Shown one piece after another: positions 33,417-47,768 of a stretch of DNA of 64,000 nt. The notes under the pieces were generated by a model. The model did no database searches. It saw only the letters and a list, made by a program, of their open reading frames with translations, and had not been told where the DNA came from. The position numbers and the translations under genes were made by a program. This DNA is from Alisma plantago-aquatica (taxonomy: Eukaryota > Streptophyta > Magnoliopsida > Alismatales > Alismataceae), in assembly GCA_963693085.1 (NCBI GenBank), contig OY856411.1:65468001-65532000 (forward strand), read 5' to 3'. Within the stretch, counting starts at the first letter, position 1, and every line of letters begins with the position of its first letter.

Positions 33417-35715
33417 TGTGGCATCCAACTTATAAAACACAATATTAACTAATGCGGAAGCGAATCATTAGCAACAGATTACTGAAAATCACTAAAAATT
33501 AAAACTTTTTGCAAAGAGATCCAAACATAGGAAACTCTTATAACAAAAACCATAGCATTACATATACATCCTTGTTTGTAGTTACACTCCATGTAACATC
33601 TCTTCTCGTGGACTACATACAACAGTTGCTTTACTCTAATATACATAAGCAACATAAAACCTCGAGGCATTCAAGCCAAAATCTCAAGTCGAAGATAAAA
33701 GCATTACCTACTGACTCCGAGGACCTGAGAGTATGGAGATACACATAGGACTACTAACTATACAAAACATGGCAGCCAGCGCCTCCACCTGAGTCATCAC
33801 TGTTGTTCCTGATACTGCTGCTGCTTTCCTTTTCCTGCAAAAGAGTGTCTGCTTCTTTGTCCGCGCCCACCTAAAAATGTTGAAACCCACGGGGGTGAGA
33901 CAATTGTAAATTGCCCCAGCGGGAGATATAACTCTCCGCCAAAACATTGTTATTGCAGATTATCATATTAAAATTGAACCGGAGTTCTTACATATTGACA
34001 GCAACATTATTCATTGTATGAACAGAGACTGATAATCTCCTTTCCTAAGGAGAACATTGTATCTACTCATGGTAGATTCATAATCCATTTATCTAATTGC
34101 AAGGAATGTAAAGAGATATAAATAACATTTATCAACTGACATTGCATAACAAAAGTATAACATTAGCCAATGAATTTCTGTATTCAATCCTATAGCAAAC
34201 ATGGTAATCGACTGATTACATTTTAGAATCACACTTATGCCCTAAGGAGATGAGGTATACCGCTCATGCTCCAACCGACCATTGTGAAGTCGAAATCGGT
34301 ACCATACAAGGTCAAAGGTAGAGCCGGCTACCAAGACCTCCCATATCTCGATCAGCGTGAGATTACATGAAGGACATCTTGTGTCTCTGCTATATTATAG
34401 CTTTCCAGGGTATACTGGAAACTTCGCTATCAGAGTTACAGTGGTGTGTTGCACTCTCTTCGCGATCGTGAGATTTCATGTTTATCTCCATCGATCCAGC
34501 ATTAACATTATTGGGAGATGTGTACTGCATCTGTCCCAATCTTCAGGAGGTTCGTGTTGCATCTATCCTGGTGCAAGTAATGAAGGATTGAGAGGTTTAT
34601 TGTTTACCTTTTCCCAATTTCCTCATTAGGACATAAGGATATTTTTGCCAATTTACCTCCACATACTCAAAAGTATGCCCTCCGGGTTTTGCCGCGGAGC
34701 ACCCGTTTCACCAACACCAATTTGCTGACGATGATGGATCTATGGTCAGGGCTCTACATGATATGATTTCACTTGATTGATTAAGTACATTAGCATATTC
34801 TTTTAGCATCAGTCAAGTTCTCAAACATATTTTATTCAGACAAATGCTATAAAGAAACATGTACTATTTTCATCATTCACTTCTCATTCTTTATGAGGCA
34901 TTGGAATCTCAATCCCTCATTTCAATACTGGGATTTCTCATCCCTCAACCACATCATTATCATGCTTATCAAATCTGGGTATTTATAACCCTTAGTTCAA
35001 CACTGAACATTGTTACCACTTGATAAGTAAGTATTACCTCTGGGTCCTCAGACCAAGGTATTCATGATACTTGTTATACAAGTATCTCACATGGCTCTCA
35101 AAGCCTATTAAATGTTTTGTCACATTTCACTAGGAAACAACAACTATTCATGGGACTCATTAGGTCCATATACCTTTTGTTACTTTTGCTAAGCAACAAC
35201 AACATTAGGCACATAAAGCCATTAAACATATTTATTATATGAATTTCATTGCTCAAGTCTGGCTATGCTCTTCATCTTATGAGGTCTACATAATTAGTAC
35301 ACATGATAACAATCATACAAGTCATTAACCACATCATGTGATACATTAGTAACACCACTATTCCTTTATCAGGATTATGGTTTACCATGAAATTGGGCTT
35401 TTCACTCCCTTTACCAAAAATTAGGGTTAGGGTTTCTCAAATGACATTAATTAGGGTTTTATGATCATGTAGTTAGATCAACCCTAATGTATTGATCCAA
35501 ACTTCTAGGAGCATTCAAATATATCATAAGTGTATGCTTATGATCACCATTCTCATTATATATCATTAATGATCATTAATACAAAGTATAAGTTCACTTC
35601 TCATTCTTAATATGGTATGATTACCTCATACTCATTAGGGTGGCTTGTCCCCTTCACAATGTATATTAACTTATACTTATCAAAGTATATCAACTTCAAG
35701 TCAAGTATAGAGCAC

Positions 35716-35827
35716 CACCGTCGTGCAGCCAAGAACGGCCGTGCAAGAAGAGGTCACCACGGCCGTGCTACCTTGCACGGTCGTGCAAAGTGAAGCCACC
35801 ACGGCCGTGCTGCCTTACACGGTCGTG
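35716..35827. repeat. CACGGCCGTG array, 3 x 42 bp, in E(-)
   Basis: Six near-palindromic 10-mers start at 35716, 35734, 35758, 35776, 35800 and 35818. They form three pairs with 18 bp inside a pair and 42 bp between pairs. CACGGCCGTG is self-complementary. The same layout occurs in E(+) at 57759-57870. Confidence 0.8.
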
Positions 35828-36427
35828 CTACAGAAGATAACCACATGAATCATATTCATGTATGAATTCTATTCTTTCATCCTTTCAATTTGATTAGGTC
35901 ACATCAACCCTTCAATCAATTACATACAACTGTGATTAACATAGTGTATCAAGTCATTGAACCTATAAGTGAATAGGAATTTATTCCTTAATTGACACTA
36001 ATCACTTAGGACTATTAGGATTTCAACATTTTTACCTTCTTTGATTATCATTACTAATCATCATTTGATCAATAGAACATTCATCATCTTAATTCTCAAA
36101 GATTCAATCACATTGGACCTCCATTACAGAAGGTATCCAATTAAATTAGGGTTTCCAATGTTGATTCCTTCAATCATTGAATTCATGGAACCAATAATCA
36201 ATTGGACATATCCTCATAATTTAATTGAGTTAAATAGGTCAACCTTCAACTCATTTGACCCTCAATTGGTCATCAATTAGGGTTTGATTCAATTGAATTA
36301 GGGTTTGGAATCGATGATCCATCAACACTAATCAATGTAAGATTAGTTACTTTGAAACCATTGAACCATCATTCAAATTGGGTATGAACTGACCCCAAAC
36401 GGTCTTGAGTTCATTTGGATGACCTCA

Positions 36428-37269
36428 AAACGGTCTTAAGACCGTTTTCCCATCTTATCACTCTAATCCAAGCCATCCAATTAGGGTTTGGAACATTGAA
36501 GTGCTCACCAAATCAGCAATTTATTCCAAATCAACTTGGTACCTTTAGGCCTTCAAACACCTAACCATACTCAACCCTAGACCTCCAAACGGTCTTGGGT
36601 GATCACAAAATGGTTTTGAAACCGTTTGGATGAGCTCCAAACGGTCGTGAAACCGTTTGGCTCATCCAAACCTTGGATTCTAGTGGAATTTCATCAAGGA
36701 TTGGTCTATCGAGTTGATCAACAAATCAACACTTAATTGCAATATGATTTGGTACCTTTGGACCTTCACTTGGTCAACTATACTTAACCCCAGACCTCCA
36801 AACGGTCTTGGGTAATCTCCAAACGGTTTTGAAACTGTTTGGGTGATCCCCATATGGTTTTGAAACCGTTTGGGCTAATCAACCGAAAACATCATCTCAA
36901 TCACTTGCAAAATCAGCATTTAGCCGATTAGGGTTCTTATCCCATCCTTGGATCTTCAAACACTAATCCATTGTCAACCCTAGACCTCCAAATGGTCTTG
37001 GGTGACCCCCAAACGGTATTCAAACCGTTTGGGTGATCCCCAAATAGTTTTGAAACCGTTTGTGCTAATCAACCCAAAATCTCAAATCAACTCATTGGAA
37101 TTTCAGCACTAATTCCAATTAGGGTTTGCTTAATTGATTAGCCTTCAACTCATGATTCCTTGGGAATTAACCCCTAAAATTTGGTGAGTCATTAACCAAC
37201 ATAATTAGGATCAGTAATCTCAAACGGTCAATGCTTGGTCAACTCACTCAAACGGTTTTGAAACCGTTT
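36428..37269. repeat. AAACGGTTT..AAACCGTTT dyad array in E(-)
   Basis: 20-bp dyads of form 9-2-9 start at 36428, 36608, 36639, 36821, 36852, 37011, 37042 and 37250. Three pairs are 31 bp apart (36608/36639, 36821/36852, 37011/37042). The copies at 36428 and 37250 are perfect palindromes with different arms. Confidence 0.8.
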
Positions 37270-40200
37270 GCCCAAAAAGTCAAGTTAAATCAGATTGAAA
37301 ATCAGCACTTAATTCAATTAGGTTTACCTAATTGATAGCCTTTAACTCACGATTCCTTGGGAGTTAACCCATAAAATTTGGTGGGTTATCATCCAACATA
37401 ATTATGAACAGGAATCTCAAATGGTCCTTGGTCAACTCCCTCAAATGGTTTGGAAACCGTTTTCCCCCAAATGGTTTCAAACCGTTTGCTCTCCAACGGT
37501 TTTGGTGAAACCGCATGAGCAACTAATTGAAACCGTTTGGCTTTGATATTTGGTGAGGTGCTTGATTATGATGATGTCATCATAATAGAGATCTAAACCC
37601 ACGAAACCTTCTGTGATTTATATGGATATTGCATCAATCAACCAAATCAATTATTACAAATAGAGAAATGATCATTATTTGATGGGGAATTGAATGCAAT
37701 AACAAAGTTAGGGTTGCAAGTTATAAAACCCGCCTCCAAATGAGCTCCAAAGCTCCAAGATCAAGCCAAAAATGGTGTATGAAGCTTTTGCAACTTCCCT
37801 TAGGCTCATCCTCAAGCTTTTAGATGAAAAAGTTGGCTAGGGTTGAAGAGGAGATCGAAATAAGAAGAAATCCATAATTTATTTTCAATTTCCACCATGG
37901 AATCAAGGTGAAACGGATAAAGAACCTTACCAACAGGTTGGGGTTCGTCTTTCTTATCCTACTAAGCTCCCTTGACCGGCCAAAGCAAGAAGAGAAAGAA
38001 AAGGATCGAAAAAAACCTTTCATTTGGCTTGGAAAGGGCACTTTTATAAGGAAATTGATGAGAGAGAAAATGCATTATTAAAATGCATTTAATTCCAAAA
38101 TTGGTGCCGCCTCTTTCCCCTTTTCTTTACTTGGATACGAGGCTATCCCATTGCCTCTTATTCCTCTCAATTATCCTCAATTTAAAGAAAATCAAATTAA
38201 GCACCTTAGATCATATTATACTAATATCCATATGTGAGTGAGTTTTCTTTTTCTTATAATAATGGTGAGTGGAATTTCACCTCCTTAGGATATGCTCGTA
38301 CCTTTGCAAGGCTTAAGCTAGTCCACAAACATCTGAATCCAACCAAATTAATTTTTTTTGAAGTCCCCTTCAATTATTTTATTTATTTTTGCATTAAATT
38401 GAATTAGGGTTCCAATTAGGCTTAAATCTTGATTATTATAATATCAAGATTCTCTCTCCTCCAACTTAATTGAAATGAGGCACCCTCCTCATTTTCATTG
38501 CTCTAAATGATGTCAAGAAACATTAGGAACCTTATTGAAGTGGTAATTTGCATATTGAACCTTAGGTTTTGGGTAAATTGCACTTTACACCAAAACTAGG
38601 TTTTAATGCACAACATTGTCAATCAAGCTCTATCTTGGTGTCCAGGCTTGTAGAAACCTTACCACAACATCATATTCATTCTTATGGTGTCTCAACATCA
38701 GATAAACATCTTATCATGCAACATTTGCAATTTAACCCCTCAACTTGGGTAATTTGCACTTTAGTCCAAAATAAGCAAACATTGCTTCAACATTGTTCAA
38801 ATAGGACCAAAATTGAAACATAAGTTTCTAATTAGCCCTAATTACTTTTCACATGATAAGATTAAGGATTTAATTATCTTGCTTAAGAAAAACTCCTAGG
38901 GTTAAGACACAACCCAGGTCAGGGATGTTACAAATTATAAACCCCTAACAAGGATTTCGTCCCCAAAATCCAGATAAAGGAAGACAGATGTATTTTATTC
39001 CTCATACTATCTAGTCTTCACATATCATCTTCTTATTATGGAGACACCATAAAGCTTTGATCAGCACAAAGTGTTTCCATACATGGTTCTTATAGAATCA
39101 AAACACAAGATACATGCTTCACTAGTTTTCATCATAGACTGTGGACTTAAATTTTGTGTCAAGTAACACTTTTCTTGTTTAGAGAAACATCATGCATTAT
39201 TTATTAATATCATGTTTATGCAGAGCATAAACCCCTAACATACGATGTTCATATTAGTTTATATAATCATATTGATTTCATAGTTGACCACTCTAGGTAG
39301 CCAACATAAATCTTCTAATATTTCTCAGATACCAAAATCTTTCACCTTGGTATCTATCACATGTGTTGACAACACATCACATATTTCTCTTCCTTTCATC
39401 TTGGAACATTATTTGTTACATATGTCCTCATCTTTGAACTAAAGTTCAAGATAAACTGATACTTTTCTAAGTGTCCATCACATGAACATATCTGTCTTAT
39501 ACACATTAAGTGTCCTAAAGCCCACTTGATTGCCATATCCTTGAGAGGAAAGAAAACAATGATTCACATTCCTCTTATTAATTTATATATTGTCAACTTT
39601 TTATGAAGCAATTACTCTTTATCTCATCCAAGGTTCCTTGCCCTAGCATAGGAATTATAAGGATGATTACATGACATTATTCCTTTCTTTATTATTATCT
39701 AAACATGTTTATGATCATCTTAGGATCTCATCACATTTTCCATTTCCACATTATGGAAAGGATCTTTATTATGCTTGTAGCATTATCGAACAAGGTTCAT
39801 CTCCCTTGGTCCCATTCTTGTCTTATGAGGAATTAACACACATGCTCTTTTGTTTTTATCTCAGGTTTCTCTTTCTTATACTTAGGATATGACACATTTA
39901 TTCATTCCATATTTCTTATTTCATGATACTCATTAGATTGTATCAGAATGACTGCTTGATCAGGGAAATCAGAGAGATTATAATCTAAAAGTTTCCATAC
40001 TCACTTTATCATCAATAGTTGTATACCTGGCCAGGGTATATAAATACTGAAATCAAGTAGTATGCACTTACATGCTATCATATTCCTTGCTTTTATCATA
40101 ATCATAAAATTTAACATCCCTAGATTTTATCCAGGCATCTCTTCTATACCTCTTCCTCTTTCATAGAGGTAAGATCAATATAGAGCATTTAAAAGAATAC

Positions 40201-40847
40201 GAAACAAAATTCAAATTCTAGTTCTCATCGTTTCTTCCCTATATAGCAACCAATAGGGAAAACAAAATCAACAATCCTCCTTTTTATAACAAAAAGGGTT
40301 TAGTGTACTCAACATGTACACATTTATAACATACCTTGTCCTCACATCAAGGTTTTATTAGTCTTATTACTGAAGCAAAAACTAATCCATGTAATCTTAC
40401 AGGTGAAAGGTTAAGACCTTTGCACTTACTTAGTGGATACTGCCCTGGTACACTAGGCATTTATTGCACTATTAGTACCAAAAACTTGGCTTTTTTAAAA
40501 CCATTAGGAAAATATCTCTAGAATTATAGAGATCATTCCCTACTTCTCAGCTTATTGCTCCTCCTTGAGCACTGCCATCATAGATTTATTATCTGACTAA
40601 ACTCATGGCAGAGTCTACTTTCTTGCCATAAGTTAATCTTTTCCATATTTTCCCTTGTTCCAAAATGACTAAGTCATTCAGGAACTCTTTTAAAGCTCAA
40701 GCTTTCTGTATTAAGAACTGATAACCTAGGTTATAAGGCTAGCATCCAGTCCACATATATGCATTACTGTTTCCCTAATCTGCCCAATAAGAGCATGATC
40801 ATAGGATTCTCTATCCTGATCAGGTCTTAATGGGGATTCTCAGGCAC

Positions 40848-40934
40848 TCATTCTATTCTTGCATGATCCCTTGCACCTCTTCTTGGTTCAACAACATTGC
40901 TCTTAGCAATGTGTTCCTTGTGTTCTCCAGTCAT
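40848..40934 (-). pseudogene. Gag leader remnant in E(-), 28 codons
   Basis: Minus-strand frame beginning MTGEHKEHIAKSNVVEP and stopping after 28 codons. The E(+) copy at 59932-60039 starts MTGEQEEHIAKGNVVAP with 35 codons. Position just after the primer site suggests the first codons of a lost gag gene. No known domain. Confidence 0.45.
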
Positions 40935-41048
40935 TTTAAACTTTACCCTTTCTCTACACAAGCAAAAATTATTATAGGGTATACTGGAGGACACTAACAC
41001 ATACTCGATACCTTAGTCCTATGTCTCTCTAGACTCAGTAAACCTAGA

Positions 41049-41060
41049 GCTCTGATACCA
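41049..41060 (-). other. Primer-binding site of E(-), initiator-Met type
   Basis: Reads TGGTATCAGAGC on the minus strand, 6 bp inside the LTR end. This is the standard plant tRNA-iMet primer site. Confidence 0.85.
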
Positions 41061-41066
41061 CTAAAT

Positions 41067-42888
41067 TGTGGCATCCAACTTATAAAACACAAGATTAACT
41101 AATGCGGAAGCGAATCATTAGCAGTGAATTACTAAAAATCACTAAAAATTAAAACTTTTTGCAAAGAGATCCAAACATAGGAAACTCTTATAACAAAAAC
41201 CATAGCATTACATATACATCCTTGTTTGTAGTTACACTCCATGTAACATCTCTTCTCGGGGATTACATACAATAGTTGCTTTACTCTACTATACATAAGC
41301 AACATAAAACCTCGAGGCATTCAAGCCAAAATCTCAAGTCGAAGATAAAAGCATTACCTACTGACTCCGAGGACCTGAGAGTACAGAGACGACACATAGG
41401 ACTACTAACTATACAAAACTTGGCAGCCAGTGCCTCCACCTGAGTCATCACTGTTGTTCCTGATACTACTACTTCTTTCCTTTTCCTACAAAAGAGTGTC
41501 TGCTTATTTGTCCGCACCCACCTAAAAATGTTGGATCCCACGGGGTGAGACAATTCTAAAGTTCCCCAGCAGGAGATATAACTCTCTGCCAAAACATTGT
41601 TATTGCAGATTATCATATTAAAATTGAACCGAAGTTCTTACATATTGACAGCAGCATTATTCATTGTATGAACAGAGAATGATAATCTCCTTTCCTAAGG
41701 AGAACATTGTATCTACTCATGGTAGATTCATAATCCCTTTATCTAATCACAAGGAATGTAAAGAGATATGAATAACATTTATCAACTGACATTGCATAAT
41801 AGAAGTATAACATCAACCAATGAATTTCTATATTCAATCCTATAGCAAACATGCTAATTTGCTGATTACATTTTACAATCACACTTATGCCCTGAGGAGA
41901 TGAGGTATACCGCTCATTCTCCAACCGACCATTACAAAGTTGAAATCGGTACCATACAAGGTCAAAGGTAGAGTCGGCTACCAAGACCTCCCATATCTTA
42001 GTCAGCGCGAGATTACATGCAGGACAGCTTGTGTCTTTGCTATATTATAGCTTTCCAGGGTATACTGGCAACTTCTCTATCAAAGTTATAGTGGCATGCT
42101 GCACTCTCTTTGTGATCGTGAGATTTCATGTTTATCTCCATCGATCCAGAATTAACATTATTGGGAGATGTATACTGCATCTGTCCCAATCTTCGGGAGA
42201 TTCGTGTTGCATCTATCCCGGTGCAAGTAATGAAGGATTGAGAGGTTTATTGTTTACCTTTCCCCAATTTCCTCATTAGGACGTAAGGATATTTTCTCCC
42301 ATTTACCCCCACATACTCAAAAGTATGCCCTCCGGGTTTTGCCGCGGAGCACCCATTTCACCATCACCAATTTGCTGACGATGATGGATCTATGGTCAGG
42401 GCTCTACATGATATGATTTCACTTGATTAATTAAGTACATTAGCATATTATTTTAGCATTATTCAAGTTCTCAAACATATTTTATTCAGACAAATGCTAT
42501 AAAGAAACATGTACTATTTTCATCATTCACTTCTCATTCTTTATGAGGCATTGGAATCTCAGTCCCTCATTTCAATACTGGGATTTCTCATCCCTCAACC
42601 ACATCATTATCATGCTTATCAAATCTGGGTATTTATTACCCTTAGTTCAACACTGAACATTGTTACCACTTGATAAGTAAGTATTACCTCTGGGTCCTCA
42701 GACCAAGGTATTCATGATACTTGTTACACAAGTATCTCACATGGCTCTCAAAGCCTATTAAATGTTTTGTCACCTTTCACTAGGCAACAACAACTATTCA
42801 TGGGACTCATTAGGTCCATATACCTTTTGTTACTTTTGCTAAGCAACAACAACATTAGGCACATAAAGCCATTAAACATATTTATTAC
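41067..42888 (-). repeat. E(-) 5' LTR, truncated
   Basis: Repeats 33417-35235 at about 95 percent by eye and then ends abruptly near 42888. The remaining ~3.7 kb, including both dyad arrays and the promoter end, is missing. The sequence continues as A1 interior, so a deletion or recombination joined them. Confidence 0.78.
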
Positions 42889-44972
42889 ATTAGGACCAAT
42901 GGTGGGAAAGATAACTCCCTAACCCCATCTTCATCCTACAAGGGATGTGACACAGGAGGTGGCAAGAAGAGGATGTAATGGAAGAGGGGGAAGAAGAAGA
43001 CAATGTCGAACAGGAGCAGAATGAAGATGAAGAAGAAGAGGAGGAGGTGACCATACCATTCACACAATGGAGAACTATGTAGAAGACTTACATAAGACAT
43101 GGAGCCTCCAACTTAGAATCTCCACCACCTATCCAGAATGAAAATCCATATTCCATGGCAGGTATGTATGGGATGCTTCAAGAAATCCAACAGGGACATC
43201 AACAACAAACAACAACATTGGAGGGCATCCAAGATGTCCAAGGACAATTGTACCAAAAGCAACAAGCCATTTTTGAGAATGAGTGCCTTCTCCTGGACAA
43301 CCATGAGAACATGCATGCTCTCTTGCAGAAGACAGAGAATTACCAGCAATCGTTCTTTGACAACTATAGGAGTCTAGGATATTTTGGCAACTACCCACAT
43401 CCTCTAGAGATGCCACAATAACCCCCGACTTTCTAGGGAACCTACTACCCACAATATTTGAACATGCCACCTCCACTATATTGACTTAGTACCACTATTC
43501 CACCTCTTTGATTGGATTTTGACTATGAGGACATAATCAAGTTAAAGCTTGGGGGGTGCTGGAACAACTTTATCTTCTATTTTCCTTTTAGTATTATTAT
43601 TTTGAGTGTGTAGGATACACATCTACCTAGTACAATCATGGAGAAGTATAAGCATGATTTCGGCCTTTGTCATCATAGAATGTGTTCTCATTTATCTTTG
43701 CAATGGAATTTTTTTTCAAATGAAAAAATGGCTTAGTTGCAAATTCCTAAGGCAACATCACTCTAAGAAAGTGTATGGGCTAGTCATCTTAAGGATATCT
43801 AATATGAATGGAAGTCTTAATTATCCATGAATAATGGATGACGATGGGGTTTGAGCTTGAATTGATAAAAAAATTAACGATACCTTAAATTGAAGTTTTA
43901 GAAAGAAATCCTAAGGTTACCCTATACACAGATTAATAGTAGAGGGACATATCATAGATAAAAAATGCATTGTCTCTTAATGTTGTGTTTCCATCCTCTT
44001 TTCATTCATTTAATCCACCACTTAAATATGATCAAGTAACCCAAATTGTTTCCTCTTAATTGCATTAGTTAGAAAATGAAAAAATATATTTGTGCATATC
44101 ATTTAGTTGCATAATGAATTCATGTATACTGCATATCTTTTTCATCATTCGTTTTCTTTTAACATGTACTCATGTGGAATTTCTTTGAAAATGACGTGTA
44201 GGGATACACATACATACTCTTCAAAATAAAATGAAAGACTTTTTTTGAAAAAAGATGTTACAGTGAAGCCCAAGCATACCCTTCAAACATGCTAAAATAG
44301 TGAGCCAATGAAAAAATAGTATGAAATAAAGAGGGAGAAAAGGACGCCCAAAATATCAATTTTGAACTTTTCCTCAAAAAGAGATAAAAATAGTCAGTTG
44401 ATGCATTTTCTTTTCATTTTCATCTATATGATGAGGATTTCAGTGCATGCATCATTCCATCTAAAAATAGTTGGCATTAGGATTCATGCATTTCTTACTT
44501 CCTTTATGTTGTCGGTTCATCATGTTTGTTGTTGCATAAATGTTTTGAAAACTACTTGTTATTATTTGTAAGGCACCTACATCATTTCATTCATTTCTCT
44601 CATTGGTAGGCCATATATGATTGATCTCCTCATTCATTCTATTAAGGAGAGCTTCTTCCAATTAGTTGGTAGTTAGAAAAGAGCAATGTAGATAGAGAAT
44701 CACATGATGCACCAAGGAAATGCCTAATTGATTATGATATTAACTTCTTTTTTTATAATGTTTCACTGATCTAAAGGTGGATAGTTTTAATGAATATTTT
44801 TGATCACTTAAGAGTAGCTAACTATTTAGTGGTCAGTAAAGGACACTTTGGGACCACCAGGTGGGGGTTGTTGAGAATTGAAATTCATATTCTTTATCCT
44901 TTTAATGACTTTTATCAAACAAATTTGAGGGTGTGTTTCTTGAGGACGATCGACATTAAGCTTAGAGGAGTT
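42889..44972 (+). mobile_element. A1 3' interior with coiled Q-rich ORF remnant
   Basis: Starts with an acidic stretch (EEEDNVEQEQNEDEEEEEE in one frame, about 42970-43050). A frame from 43155 to 43421 follows: MAGMYGMLQEIQQGHQQQ, then IFENECLLLDNHENMHALLQ and SFFDNYRSLGYFG. This Q-rich, heptad-like segment resembles the C-terminus of Athila-type ORFs downstream of pol. A purine run AAAGCTTGGGGGGTG lies at 43544-43558, and the final polypurine tract is at 44958-44972. The stretch between them is AT-rich and non-coding and matches A0 1760-3239. Confidence 0.58.
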
Positions 44973-45847
44973 TGATGCAATGAATAATTGTCACTCTTCA
45001 TAGGCTATTTTACTTTGTAATTTGTGCACTTATTGCTCATTTTTATATTAACTATACATGATTTTTCAATATTATCCCTTGACACTCATTTGCATCAAAT
45101 ATTTATTATTTTTACTATTCCATGTTTATTTATCATTATTTGGGAGCTTGTGTTCTTTATTGTTTAATTTTAGGGAAATGACTAGAATCAACTCAGTTCG
45201 GTACTACTAACATGTGTGTCGATGGTACTGGCATTTGAAGAAATGAAACATGGTTGAATCAAAGAAACCCGATGGTACCAAAAGTCCAATTAGTACTACT
45301 AACATTTCAGTAGGAGCACTCTAAAATGGAATCAGTGCTATCGGCACTAGAATCTGTGCTAGCGACTTGGACCGAAAAATTCAACAGGAGATGTCAGGTA
45401 GCATCTTGGTGCTATAAACACCCATGTTGATAGTATCAAAATTTCATAAAGGAGCACGTAGATGAGATAGTCTCCCTACCATCGATGCTCTATTGATGGT
45501 ATTGGCTTGTTGCAATTAGGGCAGGTTAAATATCGTAGTTAATCTAACAGTCACGACTTAACGACGCCCTAAGTCAATCCTATGACTAGGAGGAAGGTGA
45601 CCAGACCTTGGGATCATGTTCTTTTCTATTGCACGACAACCGAGAGTAAGAGAGGAGAAAGAGGAGAAGAAGGCCATGTTGTAGACAATTCAGGCACCTT
45701 TGATGGATGGATTTGCAGTCCAAAGACAACAAATTACTGTGTTTGTCGAAGGGAGTCATCCAGACTAGCTTCTTTAGGGGATACTTTAGGTTTCCAAGTT
45801 TCCTAGGTTTTTATTTTCTTCTCTTGCATGTATGATGATGGAAACTA
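44973..45847 (+). repeat. A1 3' LTR, truncated
   Basis: Starts TGATGCAATG after a polypurine tract and aligns with 15910-16770. Its first dyad pair is at 45197/45218 (21 bp). It stops inside the conserved GATGGAAAC block, where T2 begins. Confidence 0.75.
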
Positions 45848-47768
45848 TGACACCTTGCCATGCTAACTGAGATTACTAAAAACATAAAATGCGATAAATA
45901 GCAATAACTAACCATTTAACCAAAATTACAGGGAAATTAAAACCAAATTGCATATCAGGTCTGAGCTTTGGAGTAATAGCATTGAGGTCTATCTTTGCAT
46001 AATGAGTAACCATAACATATGTTTACAAAGAAAGAAAGAGTTCTGAGACATATACTATTTTACCAAAAAGATACTTTCACATGCACATGCCATTTCTCAT
46101 ACTACCAAAAACTTGTGTTGTTACATGATAACATCTACAAACTACTTCCTATACCCGGACCTAAGAGTACAGGGATGACACTAGGACTCTACTACAAACT
46201 ATTACTACAACTTTCCCACCTTCTATGCTTGTTGGTTATTAGGCCACTCCTCCTCAATAACACATACTCGATCCTCCCATCATCGACCACCAAAAAAGAT
46301 GTGGTAAACCACAGGGGTGAGACCCATGTCCTAGCGAGCAATATAAATCTCTCCAACATATATTTATTACAACAAAATGTTTAATAATAGCATAAACTGA
46401 GAATTTGTAATGAGTGATAAGAAATTGAACATATTGAAAAATTCTATTATGCTAAGCAAGTTTAAAAACATTACACAATTCTAGAATACTATGTAGTTTG
46501 AAGAGATATTTTGAGCAACAAGTATAACTATTTAATTTCATAAGTTTAAAATTGTAAAAGCTAGGTAATATAAAAACAATAATACAATGGGGAATCAACC
46601 AATGTGAAACATGTTCAACCCTAATAAAATACTACACTACTTGTATTACCTCATTTATCATTATGCCTTAAGGATTTGAGTCGTACCACTTAAATCCAAC
46701 AGACCACTACCAAGTCAAAATCGATACCATATAGGGTCAATCGAAGATCTAGAATTTATGACCTTCTCCAACAACCTCCCAGTTAGTATGAGAGTGAAAA
46801 AGGTAGTAATATATCAGTCAACCCACAACTATAATGATATATAGTCAAGTTGCAAACAGCCTAGTCCAACCTTGGTACAGGTCCTAGCACTGGTGAAAGG
46901 AGGTGGATATGCAACCCTACTATCTGAGGTACAATAGTAACTACCCTCCTACCGATATATGACCACAGTCATTCCCAATCACATCATATACACATCAATG
47001 AGATATGACAACAGTCATTTTCGTGTCGAGGTAGGACCGCAACCATCCTAAAAACCTTGAAAACAAGATGACAAGGACACATGGTCACTTGCACCTCACA
47101 TACTCAATAGTATGCACTCTGAGTTTCCAATTGGGAATACTCATTTCACCATCCGACATATTCTGACACTAGAATGGATCGATGGCCATGGAAACTACAT
47201 GATTAGGGTTTCACTTGATTAATTATGCTAATCGACTGAATTAAGTATTTAGAAAACAAGTGGACATACAACCCTAATTCACTCTAACTAATATATAATA
47301 GGAACAACCTCAGAAGATATAAAATGTATAAGACATGATGTATGATCACAATCACCACATGGTACTATTCATCACCACACATGAGTCCATACATGTCATC
47401 GTATCACCACAGTCTACAATTATTATCACAATATTCCAAGGTTCCATCCCTTATCACAAAAAATAGGATTATGCCTCATTCAGGGCTCAATCATGCCCAA
47501 AGGTCCTTAAGAACATCACACCATTCCACACCATATCATCATCTCATTCCATGCCTTAATAGGGTTCAATAACATTATTTTAAATGTAATGCAATAAGAG
47601 GACACAATATTGTATTTATGAACTAGAAGATATTCATAAACTACCATGGAAGGGTTATCTTTTCATTAAGAATAACTCATTATTATCTCATCATGCAAAA
47701 ATATAGGTATTATTAAACATCATGCTATTAATTTCATATTGCGCATGTCAAGTGTATGAAAAAGACTA
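45848..47768 (-). repeat. T2: truncated minus-strand long LTR
   Basis: The plus strand begins TGACACCTTGCC. Blocks match the E-family LTR read the same way: GGGGTGAGAC (46313 against 33892), CCTAAGAGTACAGG (46161 against 33724), a GATACCATATAGGGTCAA block (46724 against 34300), and a CTCAATAGTATGCACTC block (47103 against 34669). It is a diverged relative of the same LTR group. Its far end is not marked by a recognisable terminus, so the right boundary is approximate. No coding sequence. Confidence 0.5.

Larger units (their letters stand above)
33417..38932 (-). repeat. E(-) 3' LTR, 5.5 kb
   Basis: On the minus strand it begins TGTAACATCCCTGACC at 38932 and ends GGATGCCACA at 33417. It is the reverse complement of the LTR of E(+) (54061-59798). 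The order of landmarks is mirrored: start block (38500-38932), AAACGGTTT dyads (36400-37560), CACGGCCGTG dyads (35716-35827), Asn/Thr-rich chance frames, and the U5 block (33440-33960). Part of it (33417-35235) repeats at 41067-42888. No coding sequence is found. Confidence 0.82.
38933..41066 (-). mobile_element. E(-) internal region, non-coding
   Basis: Only 2.1 kb lie between the LTRs. On the minus strand it starts with the primer site (41049-41060), then a short ORF remnant (40848-40934). It ends with GGGGACGAAATCC and TTAGGGGTTTAT immediately before the 3' LTR, the classic end of a Del/Tekay pol gene and polypurine tract. No gag, RT or integrase motif is seen in any frame. It matches the E(+) interior at its ends but lacks the minisatellite. 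Confidence 0.7.
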
